Assembly: GCF_019797865.1 (NCBI RefSeq)
Contig: NZ_CP081869.1
Coordinates: 1,612,001 to 1,676,000, forward strand
Length of the DNA: 64,000 bases
Direction: 5' to 3'
Origin: Chenggangzhangella methanolivorans
Lineage (GTDB): Bacteria; Pseudomonadota; Alphaproteobacteria; Rhizobiales; Methylopilaceae
Both the position numbers and the translations under genes were made by a program. The notes beneath the pieces are model-generated. The model saw nothing but the letters and a program-made list of their open reading frames with translations. It made no database searches and had not been told where the DNA came from. Each line of letters begins with the position of its first letter. Position 1 is the stretch's first letter. This document shows positions 46,664 to 55,333 of this stretch, one piece after another.

Positions 46664-49625
46664 ATGCCCAAACCGACCTGGCCCCTCAGCCTGATCTTCG
46701 GCTACCTCGTCGCCGCGGCGATCACCGTCTGGCTGACGCGGTTCAGCGGCGGCGTCGCCTTCGTGTGGACCGCGTCCGCGATCCTGACGAGCCATCTGGT
46801 GCTGAGCCCGCGCCGCGCCTGGGCGCCGGCGCTCGCCGGCTGCGCGGCCGCGAGCGCGGTCGCCACCGCCTTGCTCGGCCTCGGGCCGCTCGCCGCCGGG
46901 CCGCTCGCGCTCGTCAACGTGGCGGAAGCGGCGGTCGCGGCCGTGCTGCTCCGGCGCTGGATCGACCGCCCGGGCGAGTTCTCGTCGATCCGCGAAGTCT
47001 TGGGCTTCAGCCTCGTCGTCGGCGTCATCGCGCCGGCCGTCACGGCGCCGGCGGGCGCGGGCGTCGCGACGCTCGTCACCGGCACGCCCTTCGCGGCGAA
47101 CGCCTTCAACTGGTTCATGGGCCACGGGCTCGGCGCGCTCACCGTGCTGCCGCTCGCGCTGCTCGTCGGCCGCGACCGGTTCGGCGAGTGGCGCCGCGCC
47201 GCCGACCGCCGCAAGATCGTAGAGGCGGCGGCGCTCTGCGCCTTCATGGTCGCGGTCACGGTCGGCGTGTTCGCGCAGTCGACGCTGCCGATCCTGTTCC
47301 TGCCGCTGCTGCCGGCGCTGTTCCTCACCTTCCGGCTCGGGCGGCTCGGCGCGGTGGTCAGCATCCTGACGCTGATCGCGATCGGCGCGCCGCTCACCTT
47401 CAAGGGCGTCGGGCCGATGGCGCTGATGGGAGCAGTCGTCCGGCTTCCGCTCGCAGTTCTTCCAGTTCTACATCGCGATGGTGTGCCTCACGGTGCTGCC
47501 GGCCGCGGCCGAGCTGCAGCGCCGCATGGGCCTGTTCTCGGCGCTGCGCCAGAGCGAGAGCCGCTTCCGCCTGCTCGCGGAGAACACCACCGACATCATC
47601 GTGCTGTCCTCGCTCGACACCACGCGCCGCTACGTCTCGCCCGCCTGCAAGGCGCTGCTCGGCTACGAGCCCGAGGAGCTCGTGGGCACCAGGCCGCTCG
47701 ATTTCGTCCATCCCGACGACCGCGAGGGCTACGCCGGGCTGCTGGCCTCGCTCTCGGCGAGCGAAGTCGAACGCGCGGTCACGCGCCAGCGCTACCGGCG
47801 CAAGGACGGGGCCTGGGTCTGGCTCGAAGTGTCGTTCAGCCTGACCCATGACGAGGCGAGCGGCGCGGCCACAGGCTATGTCGCGTCGCTGCGCGACGTG
47901 ACGCTGCGCCGGAACGCCGAGGAGGCGCTGCGCGTCAGCGAGGAGCGCCTCGCGCTCGCGCTCGACAGCGGCAGCGACGGCATCTGGGATTGGGACCTCG
48001 AAAGCGGCGCGCTCGAGCTGTCCGACCACTGGTTTTCGACGCTCGGCTACGACCCGTCCGAGATGGAGCCGCGCATCGGCACCGTCGAGGAGATGATCCA
48101 TCCCGACGACGTCGAGCGCGCGCGCCAGCTGCTGGGGAGCTGCCTCAAGGGCCAGACCCCGACGTTCCAGTGCGAGTACCGGCTGAAGACCAAGGCCGGC
48201 GGCTACGCCTGGGCGCTCGCGCGCGGCAAGGTGGTGTCGCGTTCGGCCGAAGGCCGCGCGCTGCGGATGGTCGGCACCCACATCGACATCACCCGTCGCA
48301 AGCAGGCCGAGCTCCAGATCGAGCACATGGCCCATCACGACGCGCTGACGGGCCTGCCGAACCGCACCCTGTTCCGCCAGAAGCTGCTGGCGGCCGCGGT
48401 CTCGGCCGACCGCGGCGGACGCCAGTTCGCGGTGCTCGCCTGCGACCTCGACCGGTTCAAGTCGGTCAACGACACGCGCGGCCACGCGGCCGGCGACGCG
48501 GTGCTGCGCGTCGTCGCCGAACGGCTGCGATCCGCGCTCGGCGAGCACGACGTCGCGGCGCGCCTCGGCGGCGACGAGTTCGCCGTGATCCTCGGCCGAA
48601 TCGACCGCCCCCATGACGCCGCCGTGGTGGCGCAGCGCATCGTCGAGCTCGTCGGGCGGCCGATCGACGTCGACGGGCAGGTCGCGGCGGTCGGCGTCAG
48701 CGTCGGCGTCGCGCTCGGCCAGGGCGATCCCGGCGACCAGATCTTCCGGAACGCCGACACCGCGCTCTACCGCGCCAAGGCGGAGGGACGGAACGTCTAC
48801 CGCTTCTTCGAGCCCGGCATGGACGCCGCGTTCATCGCCCGCAACCAGCTCGAGGCCGACCTTCAGGTCGCGGCCCGCGAACGCGGCTTCGCGCTCGCCT
48901 ACCAGCCGATCGTCTCGCTCGAAACGGGCCGCGTCGGCGGCTTCGAGGCGCTGATGCGCTGGCCGCACCCGACCCGCGGAATGGTGTCTCCCGCCGAGTT
49001 CATCCCGCTCGCCGAGGAGACCGGCCTCATCGTGCAGATGGGCGACTGGGCGCTGCGCGAGGCCTGCGCGGAAGCCGCCGCCTGGCCGTCGGACCTGCGG
49101 CTTGCGGTCAACGTGTCGGCCGTGCAGTTCGAGCGCGCGGGGCTCGAACGCAGCGTGGTCGAGGCGCTCGAAAGCTCGGGCCTCGCCCCCTCCCGGCTCG
49201 AGCTGGAGATCACCGAAAGCGTGCTCATGCAGGACGCGGTCGGCGTCGTCTCGGCGCTGATGCGGCTGCGCGCGCTCGGCGTGCGGATCGCGCTCGACGA
49301 CTTCGGCACGGGCTACTCCTCGCTCAGCTATCTGCGGCGGTTCCCGTTCAACAAGATCAAGATCGACCGCTCCTTCATCACCGAGATCGAGGATCCGGAG
49401 GTCGCCGAGATCGTCCGCGCGATCGTGGGGCTCGGCCAGCGCAGCGGCGCCTCGATCACGGCCGAGGGCGTCGAGACCGCGCGCCAGCTCGAGGCCGTGC
49501 GCGCGCTCGGCTGCACCGAGGTGCAGGGTTTTCATTTCAGCGGGCCGCTGGCGCCGGCCGCAGCACGCGACTTCATCGCGACCGACCTCGCGCTCCCCCG
49601 GCCGCGCCGCATCGGGCGGGCCTGA
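46664..49625 (+). CDS. MASE1-PAS-PAS-GGDEF-EAL cyclic-di-GMP signalling protein (frame broken)
   Basis: About 986 residues after repairing one frame break near 47433. An N-terminal MASE1 membrane sensor (eight helices, from MPKPTWPLSLIFGYLVAA) is followed by two PAS domains (SRFRLLAENTTDIIVLS and LALALDSGSDGIWDWDLESG), a GGDEF domain with intact LGGDEFAV (near 48560), and an EAL domain with GFEALMRW, LEITESVLMQ, DDFGTGYSSL and AEGVET all present. Both synthesis and hydrolysis of cyclic-di-GMP are therefore possible. It is inner-membrane bound. The signal sensed is unknown. The stop is ten bases from the end of the convergent LysR gene. Confidence 0.9.
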
Positions 49626-49634
49626 GGCCGCGCC

Positions 49635-50542
49635 TCACCTGCCGGCGCGCACCGCCTTGGCCGCGGCGCGGCCTGCAGCACGAAATTGCGCACGAGCTCG
49701 GAGCGTTCCTCCCGCAGCACCGCGACAGTGAGAGGCACTTTCGGGGCCGGCCGCTCCAGCGACCGGAACACGACGCCTGCGACGCTCAGCTGCCGCATCG
49801 AGGCGGGAAAGAGCGCGACGCCGAACTCGGCCGCCACGAGCGCGAGCAGCGTCGCGATCTGCGGCGCCGGCTGGCCGAAGCGCGGCTCGAAGCCCGCCTG
49901 CCGGCAGGCCTCCACCACCGTGTCGTAGAGCCCCGCGCCGATCTCGCGCGCGGTGATCACGAAGGTCTCGTTCGCAAGCGTGGCGAGCGCGAGCGGCCCG
50001 GTCTGCGCCGCAAGCTCATGGCCGGCCGGCAGCGCGGCCACGAGCGCATCCTCGGCGATGAGATGGAGCCTCAGATCGCGCGCGTCGGCCCGGTTCGGCC
50101 GGATCACCGCCGCGCCGAGCCGGCCCTCGCGCAGGCCCGCGGCGAGAACGGCGGAGCTCGACTCCTCGAGCCTCAGCTCGACGTCCGGATAGGCGCGGCG
50201 GAACCCGCGGATCGCGGTCGAGACGATCGGATTGACGGCCGCCGAGGCGATGCAGCCGAGGCCGAGCGACCCAAGCTCGCCGCGCGACGCCCGCCGCGCC
50301 AGACGGATGGCCTCCTCGGCCTGCCCCGGCATGGCGGCGACCGCGTCGCGGAACGCCCGCCCCGCCTCGGTGAGCTCTGCGCCATGCGGCAGGCGGTGGA
50401 ACAGCAGCGCGCCGACCTCGGCCTCGAGATCCTTGATCTGGAGGCTGAGCGGGGGCTGGCCGATGCCGACCCGGGCGGCCGCCTTGGTGAAGCTGCCCTC
50501 CTCCGCGACAGCCAGAAAATAGCGGATGTGCCGCAGCTCCAT
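49635..50542 (-). CDS. LysR-family transcriptional regulator
   Basis: About 302 residues from MELRHIRYFLAVAEEGSFT. The winged helix-turn-helix (FTKAAARVGIGQPPLSLQIKDLE, given as its start) and the co-inducer domain (LGLGCIASAAVNPIVSTAIR) are typical. The raw frame runs on to 49532 into the neighbouring gene. A one-base repair near 49668 gives AAKAVRAGR and a TGA at 49635, which I take as the true end. It is divergent from the MFS transporter at 50633, which it probably regulates through the palindrome in the 90-bp gap. Confidence 0.85.
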
Positions 50543-50556
50543 GCCATATCCAAAAC

Positions 50557-50580
50557 ATATGCAGATCGACTGTCGCATAT
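50557..50580. promoter_or_regulatory. Candidate LysR operator between regulator and MFS gene
   Basis: ATATGC-N12-GCATAT dyad in the 90-bp A+T-richer gap between the divergent LysR and MFS genes. LysR-type sites are dyads of this general form. It starts 15 bp from the LysR ATG. Confidence 0.45.
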
Positions 50581-50632
50581 ACTATGAGAATGCAGGCGTG
50601 ACGGCTACCTCCTCTCCCGAGGAGTCGCCGAA

Positions 50633-51889
50633 ATGCCCGCATCCGCCGCCGTCCAGACGTTTCCCGCACCCGCTTTGCCCTCCGCCGCGTCGCTCGCGCC
50701 GTCCTGGGTCACGCGCGGCACCGCCGCCTACGGGCGCACCTCCTGGGGCCTGTTCTTCGTCGGCTTCGCGACCTTCGCGCTGCTCTATTGCGTGCAGCCG
50801 GTGATGCCGGACTTCGTCCGGAGCTTCGGCGTGACGCCGGCCGAAAGCTCGCTCGCGCTGTCGCTCGCCACCGGCTTCCTCGCCTTCTCGATCATGGCCT
50901 CGGGCGTCGTCTCGCAGCGGATCGGCCGGCGGGGCGTGATCTGCGCCTCGATGACGCTCGGCGCCGCGCTCAACATCGCCGCCGGCCTGTCGCCGAGCTG
51001 GGGCGGGCTGCTCGCGGCGCGGGCGCTGGAAGGGCTCGCGCTCGGCGGCGTGCCGGCGGTCGCCATGGTCTATCTCGCCGAGGAGATCGAGCCCAGGAGC
51101 CTCGGGCGCGCCATGGGGCTCTACATCGCCGGCAGCGCCTTCGGCGGCCTGATGGGACGCGTCGGCATGGGGCTCATGACCGAGTTCGCCTCCTGGCGGG
51201 TCGCGATGGTCGCGCTCGGGCTCCTGTGCCTGATCGCCGCCGCGCTCGCCTACCGGCTGCTGCCGCAGTCGCGGAACTTCCGGGCGAGCGCCGGCCTCGA
51301 CCTGACGCGCGACCTGCGCTTCTGGGGCGGGCATCTCGCCAACCCTGCGCTGCTGCCGCTGTTCGCGGTCGGCTTCGTGCTCACCGGCGTCTATGTGACG
51401 ATCTACAACTACGCGGGCTTCAGGCTCGCGGAAGCGCCGTTCAGCCTCGGCGGCGCGGCGATCAGCATGATCTTCCTGTGCGTCGTGTTCGGCATCGTGG
51501 CCTCGTCGGTCTCCGGCGCGCTCGTCGAGCGGCTCGGCGGCCGGGCGACGCTGATCTGCGGCTTCCTCTCGATGCTGGGCGGCGTGGGGCTGACCGCGCT
51601 CGCCTTTCTTCCGGCCGTCGTCGCCGGCATCGCGCTCGTGACGGTCGGCTTCTTCGTCGTCCACTCGGCGACGAGCTCGATGATCGGCCCGCGCGCCGGG
51701 GCCGCGAGGGGCCACGCCGCCTCGCTCTACCTGCTGTTCTATTATGTCGGCTCGAGCGTCGTCGGCTCGGTCGGCGGCTGGTTCTGGCAGCATGGCGGCT
51801 GGTCCGCCGTGGCGGCGGGCGCGGGAGCGCTCACGAGCGTGGGTCTGATCGCGGCCCTGCTCGCCACGGCGAAGACCCGCACGGCCTGA
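50633..51889 (+). CDS. MFS transporter, YnfM/arabinose-efflux-like
   Basis: 418 residues with twelve predicted helices. The MFS loop motif is visible as GVVSQRIGRRGVICASM (about residue 95) with a second, GALVERLGGRATLICG, in the C-terminal half. The FALLYCVQPVMPDFVRSFGV start resembles inner-membrane drug or organic-compound exporters of the YnfM type. A GAGG ribosome site (ctcccgaggagtcgcc) lies about 9 bp upstream. The divergent LysR gene probably controls it. A rho-independent terminator follows its stop by 7 bp. Confidence 0.88.
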   Translation: MPASAAVQTFPAPALPSAASLAPSWVTRGTAAYGRTSWGLFFVGFATFALLYCVQPVMPDFVRSFGVTPAESSLALSLATGFLAFSIMASGVVSQRIGRRGVICASMTLGAALNIAAGLSPSWGGLLAARALEGLALGGVPAVAMVYLAEEIEPRSLGRAMGLYIAGSAFGGLMGRVGMGLMTEFASWRVAMVALGLLCLIAAALAYRLLPQSRNFRASAGLDLTRDLRFWGGHLANPALLPLFAVGFVLTGVYVTIYNYAGFRLAEAPFSLGGAAISMIFLCVVFGIVASSVSGALVERLGGRATLICGFLSMLGGVGLTALAFLPAVVAGIALVTVGFFVVHSATSSMIGPRAGAARGHAASLYLLFYYVGSSVVGSVGGWFWQHGGWSAVAAGAGALTSVGLIAALLATAKTRTA

Positions 51890-51895
51890 CCCTGA

Positions 51896-51922
51896 GGCCC
51901 GCTCCAGCGGGCCTTCTCTTTT
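51896..51922 (+). terminator. Rho-independent terminator after the MFS gene
   Basis: GGCCCGCT-CC-AGCGGGCC hairpin followed by TTCTCTTTT. Confidence 0.85.
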
Positions 51923-52122
51923 AGACGCCAGATCCGGGAAGATTATCCCGAATAGTATTGGGATGTATTTCTAAACAGATTTGTGATGACGTCGTTACTA
52001 TAAATCATTCTAAACCTCGCCAGATATGACAACACGCTGACGTATCGCTTGCGATCCAAGAGAAATCTTGGGCGGCCCGACAGATAAGCGTCGCCTCAGC
52101 GTGCGCCTGGGAGGAAAACATA

Positions 52123-52695
52123 ATGAAAAAATCAGTTCGCGCCGCGCTTGCGGCCGCGCTCTTCTGCGCGACTGCGGTGTCGGGCGCACACGCGCAGCAG
52201 ACCTTCAACAACGCCGTCACCGGCGAGACGCTGAACCTCGACGACGCGATGCCGGAGGGAAGGGACACCCAAGCGGTCAAGACCTTCATCGAGTCCGGCG
52301 AGAACGTCTATCTCGGCGACAAGAACTGTCTCGCCAAAGGCGAGCAGGCGTTCCTCGCAATGTGCTCCGGCTGCCATGGCCAGAAGGCCGAGGGCAAGCT
52401 CGGGCCCGGCCTCAACGACACCCACTGGACCTATCCGCAGGGCCGCACCGACAAGGGCCTGTTCGAGATCATCTTCGGCGGCGCGCAGGGCATGATGGGC
52501 CCGATGCACGGCGCCATGACGCTCGACGAGATGCTGCTGGCGATGGCCTGGGTGCGCCACCTCTACAAGGACGATCCCGCGGAAGCCGGCGAATGGTTGA
52601 CGGCCGATCTCGCCAAGGACTTCAAGCCCTACAAGGGCGAGCCCGCGCCCCAGCCCGGCGCCGACGCGCCCGAAAGCTGCAAGATCGGCGGCTAG
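52123..52695 (+). CDS. Cytochrome c(L)-type electron acceptor of methanol dehydrogenase (MxaG/XoxG family)
   Basis: 190 residues with a signal peptide (KKSVRAALAAALFCATAVSGAHA). The single heme site is CSGCH (52363-52377). The downstream stretch WTYPQGRTDKGLFEIIFGGA, GMMGPMHGAMTLDEMLLAMAWVRHLY is characteristic of cytochrome c(L), the dedicated electron acceptor of PQQ methanol dehydrogenases. No mxaF, xoxF or other methanol oxidation gene is nearby, so this copy is an orphan. An A+T-rich 200-bp upstream region and a GGAGG ribosome site (gggaggaaaacata) suggest its own strong promoter; a terminator follows directly. It may serve another periplasmic dehydrogenase. Confidence 0.85.
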   Translation: MKKSVRAALAAALFCATAVSGAHAQQTFNNAVTGETLNLDDAMPEGRDTQAVKTFIESGENVYLGDKNCLAKGEQAFLAMCSGCHGQKAEGKLGPGLNDTHWTYPQGRTDKGLFEIIFGGAQGMMGPMHGAMTLDEMLLAMAWVRHLYKDDPAEAGEWLTADLAKDFKPYKGEPAPQPGADAPESCKIGG

Positions 52696-52704
52696 CCTCG
52701 CGCG

Positions 52705-52741
52705 AGCCCGGCCGCCCCGGATGGGCGGCGGCCGGGCTTTC
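52705..52741. terminator. Rho-independent terminator, cytochrome c(L) / EamA convergent gap
   Basis: Perfect 12-bp arms AGCCCGGCCGCC (52705-52716) and GGCGGCCGGGCT (52727-52738) with a 10-base loop and following TTT. It lies between two convergent genes and can act in both directions. Confidence 0.85.
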
Positions 52742-52747
52742 GGGGCT

Positions 52748-53611
52748 TCAGCGGGCGTAGCGCCGCGCGCCCGCCACGCAGGCCACCACCGCGACGGTCG
52801 CCGCGATCATCGCCGGGCTCACCGCCTCGTGCAGCAGGACGGCGGCGATCACGAGCCCGAAGAACGGCTGCAGCAGCTGGAGCTGTCCGACCGCCGCGAT
52901 GCCGCCGAGCGCAAGGCCGCGATACCAGAACACGAAGCCGATCAGCATCGAGAACAGCGAGACATAGGCGAGCCCGGCCCAGGCCGCGCCGCCGACGCCC
53001 GAAAACGACGCGGGCATGACCGCATAGGCGATCGCGAGCGAGACCGGCAGCGAGACCACGAGCGCCCAGGAGATCACCTGCCAGCCGCCGAGCCGCCGCG
53101 AGAGCGTCGCGCCCTCCGCATAGCCGAGGCCGCAGACCACGACGGCCGCGATCATCAGGAGCTCGCCGCTCCATGACGCCTCGCCGCCCTGAAGGCCGGC
53201 GAAACCCGCCGCTACGCCCGCGCCAAGGAGCGAGAACAGCCAGAACGCCGGCCGCGGCCGCTCCCCGCCGCGGATCGCGCCGAACACGGCGGTGGCGAGC
53301 GGCAGGAAGGCGATGAACACCACCGACCGCGCCGCGCTCATATGGAGGAGCGCGATGGCGGTCAGCAGCGGAAACCCGACCACCACGCCGAGCGCGACGA
53401 CCACGAGCGACGGCAGATCGGCGCGCGCGGGGCGCTTGCGCCGGAACGCAGCGAGCAGGGCGCCGGCCACGAGCCCCGCGATCGAGGCCCGGGCGACGGT
53501 CAGGAACACCGGATCGAAATCCATCACGGCGACGCGCGTCGCAGGCAGCGACGCGCTGAAGATCAGCATGCCCAGGAAGCCGTAGCCCCACCCCTTCGAC
53601 TGCCCGTCCAT
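52748..53611 (-). CDS. EamA/DMT-superfamily transporter
   Basis: 287 residues with ten hydrophobic helices in two EamA repeats (GFLGMLIFSASLPATRVAVM and GELLMIAAVVVCGLGYAEGA), ending in VAVVACVAGARRYAR. Members export amino acids and other metabolites. It is divergent from a MocR-type regulator, a pairing in which the regulator commonly controls the transporter. Terminator 52705-52741 follows its stop. Confidence 0.85.
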   Translation of the reverse strand: MDGQSKGWGYGFLGMLIFSASLPATRVAVMDFDPVFLTVARASIAGLVAGALLAAFRRKRPARADLPSLVVVALGVVVGFPLLTAIALLHMSAARSVVFIAFLPLATAVFGAIRGGERPRPAFWLFSLLGAGVAAGFAGLQGGEASWSGELLMIAAVVVCGLGYAEGATLSRRLGGWQVISWALVVSLPVSLAIAYAVMPASFSGVGGAAWAGLAYVSLFSMLIGFVFWYRGLALGGIAAVGQLQLLQPFFGLVIAAVLLHEAVSPAMIAATVAVVACVAGARRYAR

Positions 53612-53681
53612 GCGCCGCGCTCCGCGAAACCGTCGCGTCGTATCGCCCGAAGACGGCTGGAGACGCCACGGACAGTCATAT

Positions 53682-53699
53682 ACAGTTCGCCAAAACTGT
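53682..53699. promoter_or_regulatory. Candidate MocR operator
   Basis: ACAGTT-CGCCAA-AACTGT, a perfect 6-bp dyad, with a further ACAGT half-site ten bases upstream (53672-53676). It lies in the gap between the divergent EamA and MocR-type genes, where autoregulation is common for this family. Confidence 0.5.
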
Positions 53700-53721
53700 T
53701 ATGGCGACGGAAGCAGTACGG

Positions 53722-55125
53722 ATGGACCAACCCGAACCGACGGCCCCGCGCGGGACGCTGATCGACGGCGTGATCGAGACCGTGCGCCGGCGCATCGCCT
53801 CGCGCAGCCTGACGCCCGGCGCGAAGCTCCCGTCCGTGCGCGCCTTCGCGCGATCGGCGGGCGTCTCGACCTCGACCGTCGTGGAGGCCTATGAGCGGCT
53901 TGCGGCCGAGGGCGCGATCAGGTCGCGGCCGGGTTCGGGCTTCTATGTCGAGAGCGCGCTCGCGCCGCTGTCGCTGTCGGATCTCGGGCCGCGGCTCGAC
54001 CGCGAGGTCGACCCGTTCTGGATCTCGCGCCAGTCGCTCGAGGCAGAGCCCGGCGTGCTGACGCCGGGCTGCGGATGGCTGCCGCCCTCATGGATGCCGG
54101 AAGCGGGGCTGAGGCGGGCGTTGCGCACGCTCGCGCGCGGCGAAGCGGAGTCGCTCACCGACTACGGCCCGCCGCTCGGCTTCGCGCCGCTCCGCCGCCT
54201 GCTGTCGCGCCGCTTCGCCGACCATGGCGTCGAGGCGCCGCCGGACCAGATCGTGCTGGCGGAGTCCGGCACGCAGGCCATCGACCTCCTCTGCCGCTTC
54301 CTGCTCGAGCCCGGCGACACGGTGCTGCTGGACGACCCCTGCTACTTCAACTTCCACGCTTTGCTGCGCGCCCATCGCGCCAAAATCGTCGGCGTGCCCT
54401 ACGGGCCGAACGGGCCGGATCTCGAACGGTTCGCAGAGGCCTGCCGCGAGCATCGACCGCGCCTCTACATGACCAATTCGGCGATCCACAATCCGACGGG
54501 CGCGAGCCTGTCGCCGGTCGTCGCGCACCGGCTCCTGAAGATCGCCGAGGAGGCCGACCTCACCATCGTGGAGGACGACATCTTCGCCGATCTCGGGGAT
54601 CCCTCCGCCCCGTGCCTAGCGGCTTTCGACGGCCTTTCCCGGGTCGTGCAGGTCGGCAGCTTCTCGAAGACCCTCTCGGCGTCGGTGCGCTGCGGCTACA
54701 TCGCGGCGCCGGCCGACTGGATCGAAGACCTCGTGGACCTTCGGATCGCGACCTCGTTCGGCGGCGGACGGCTCTCGGCGGAGCTGCTCCACGCCCTGCT
54801 GAAGGACGGCGGCTACCGTCGTCATGTCGAGGCTCTTCGCGTCCGGCTCGCCGAGGCGACGGGCGAGACCGCGCGCCGGCTGAAGGCGGTCGGCGTCGTT
54901 CCCTGGATCGAGCCGCGCGCCGGCATGTTCCTGTGGTGCCGCCTGCCCGAGGGCGTCGACGCCTCCGAGACCGCCCGCCGCGCGCTCACCGAAGACGTGG
55001 TGCTCGCGCCCGGCGACGCCTTCAGCCTGTCGCGCACAGCCGGCGGCTTCATGCGCTTCAACGTCGCCCAGTCGGGCGACCCGCGGCTCTACGACGTGCT
55101 AGGACGAGCCATGCAGGCCGCCTGA
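53722..55125 (+). CDS. MocR/PdxR-type regulator: GntR helix-turn-helix fused to an aminotransferase domain
   Basis: 467 residues from MDQPEPTAPRG. An N-terminal GntR winged helix (KLPSVRAFARSAGVSTSTVVEAYERL) is followed by a fold-type I aminotransferase domain with the PLP lysine in SFSKTLSASVRCGY (about residue 320), TNSAIHNPTG and EDDIFADLG. The ATG at 53722 has a GGAAG site 8 bp upstream. The earlier ATG at 53701 abuts the operator palindrome without a ribosome site, so I prefer 53722. MocR proteins use PLP or an aldimine as effector. It probably controls the divergent EamA gene. Confidence 0.88.
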   Translation: MDQPEPTAPRGTLIDGVIETVRRRIASRSLTPGAKLPSVRAFARSAGVSTSTVVEAYERLAAEGAIRSRPGSGFYVESALAPLSLSDLGPRLDREVDPFWISRQSLEAEPGVLTPGCGWLPPSWMPEAGLRRALRTLARGEAESLTDYGPPLGFAPLRRLLSRRFADHGVEAPPDQIVLAESGTQAIDLLCRFLLEPGDTVLLDDPCYFNFHALLRAHRAKIVGVPYGPNGPDLERFAEACREHRPRLYMTNSAIHNPTGASLSPVVAHRLLKIAEEADLTIVEDDIFADLGDPSAPCLAAFDGLSRVVQVGSFSKTLSASVRCGYIAAPADWIEDLVDLRIATSFGGGRLSAELLHALLKDGGYRRHVEALRVRLAEATGETARRLKAVGVVPWIEPRAGMFLWCRLPEGVDASETARRALTEDVVLAPGDAFSLSRTAGGFMRFNVAQSGDPRLYDVLGRAMQAA

Positions 55126-55333
55126 GTCTTCGCAAGCCGAACGCGCGCATTGACCTTATGAATCATCGTTAGTTTTCAATTGAACACTTTAATGTCCCGT
55201 TTTGGATCAAGAAAATGACGTCCTGTTGTTTAGGTTAATTCGTACAACTCGTGTCAAAAATGCGGAAAGTCAGAGAGACTTAAGCGAGACGGCTCTTAAG
55301 GCCGGCGAACGTCGCTGGCTGGGGAGCCGTAGC

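Noticed and set aside
49532..49634. C-terminal extension of the LysR frame
   Set aside because: It overlaps the 3' end of the convergent GGDEF-EAL gene and is Arg-rich. A one-base repair gives a natural end at 49635.
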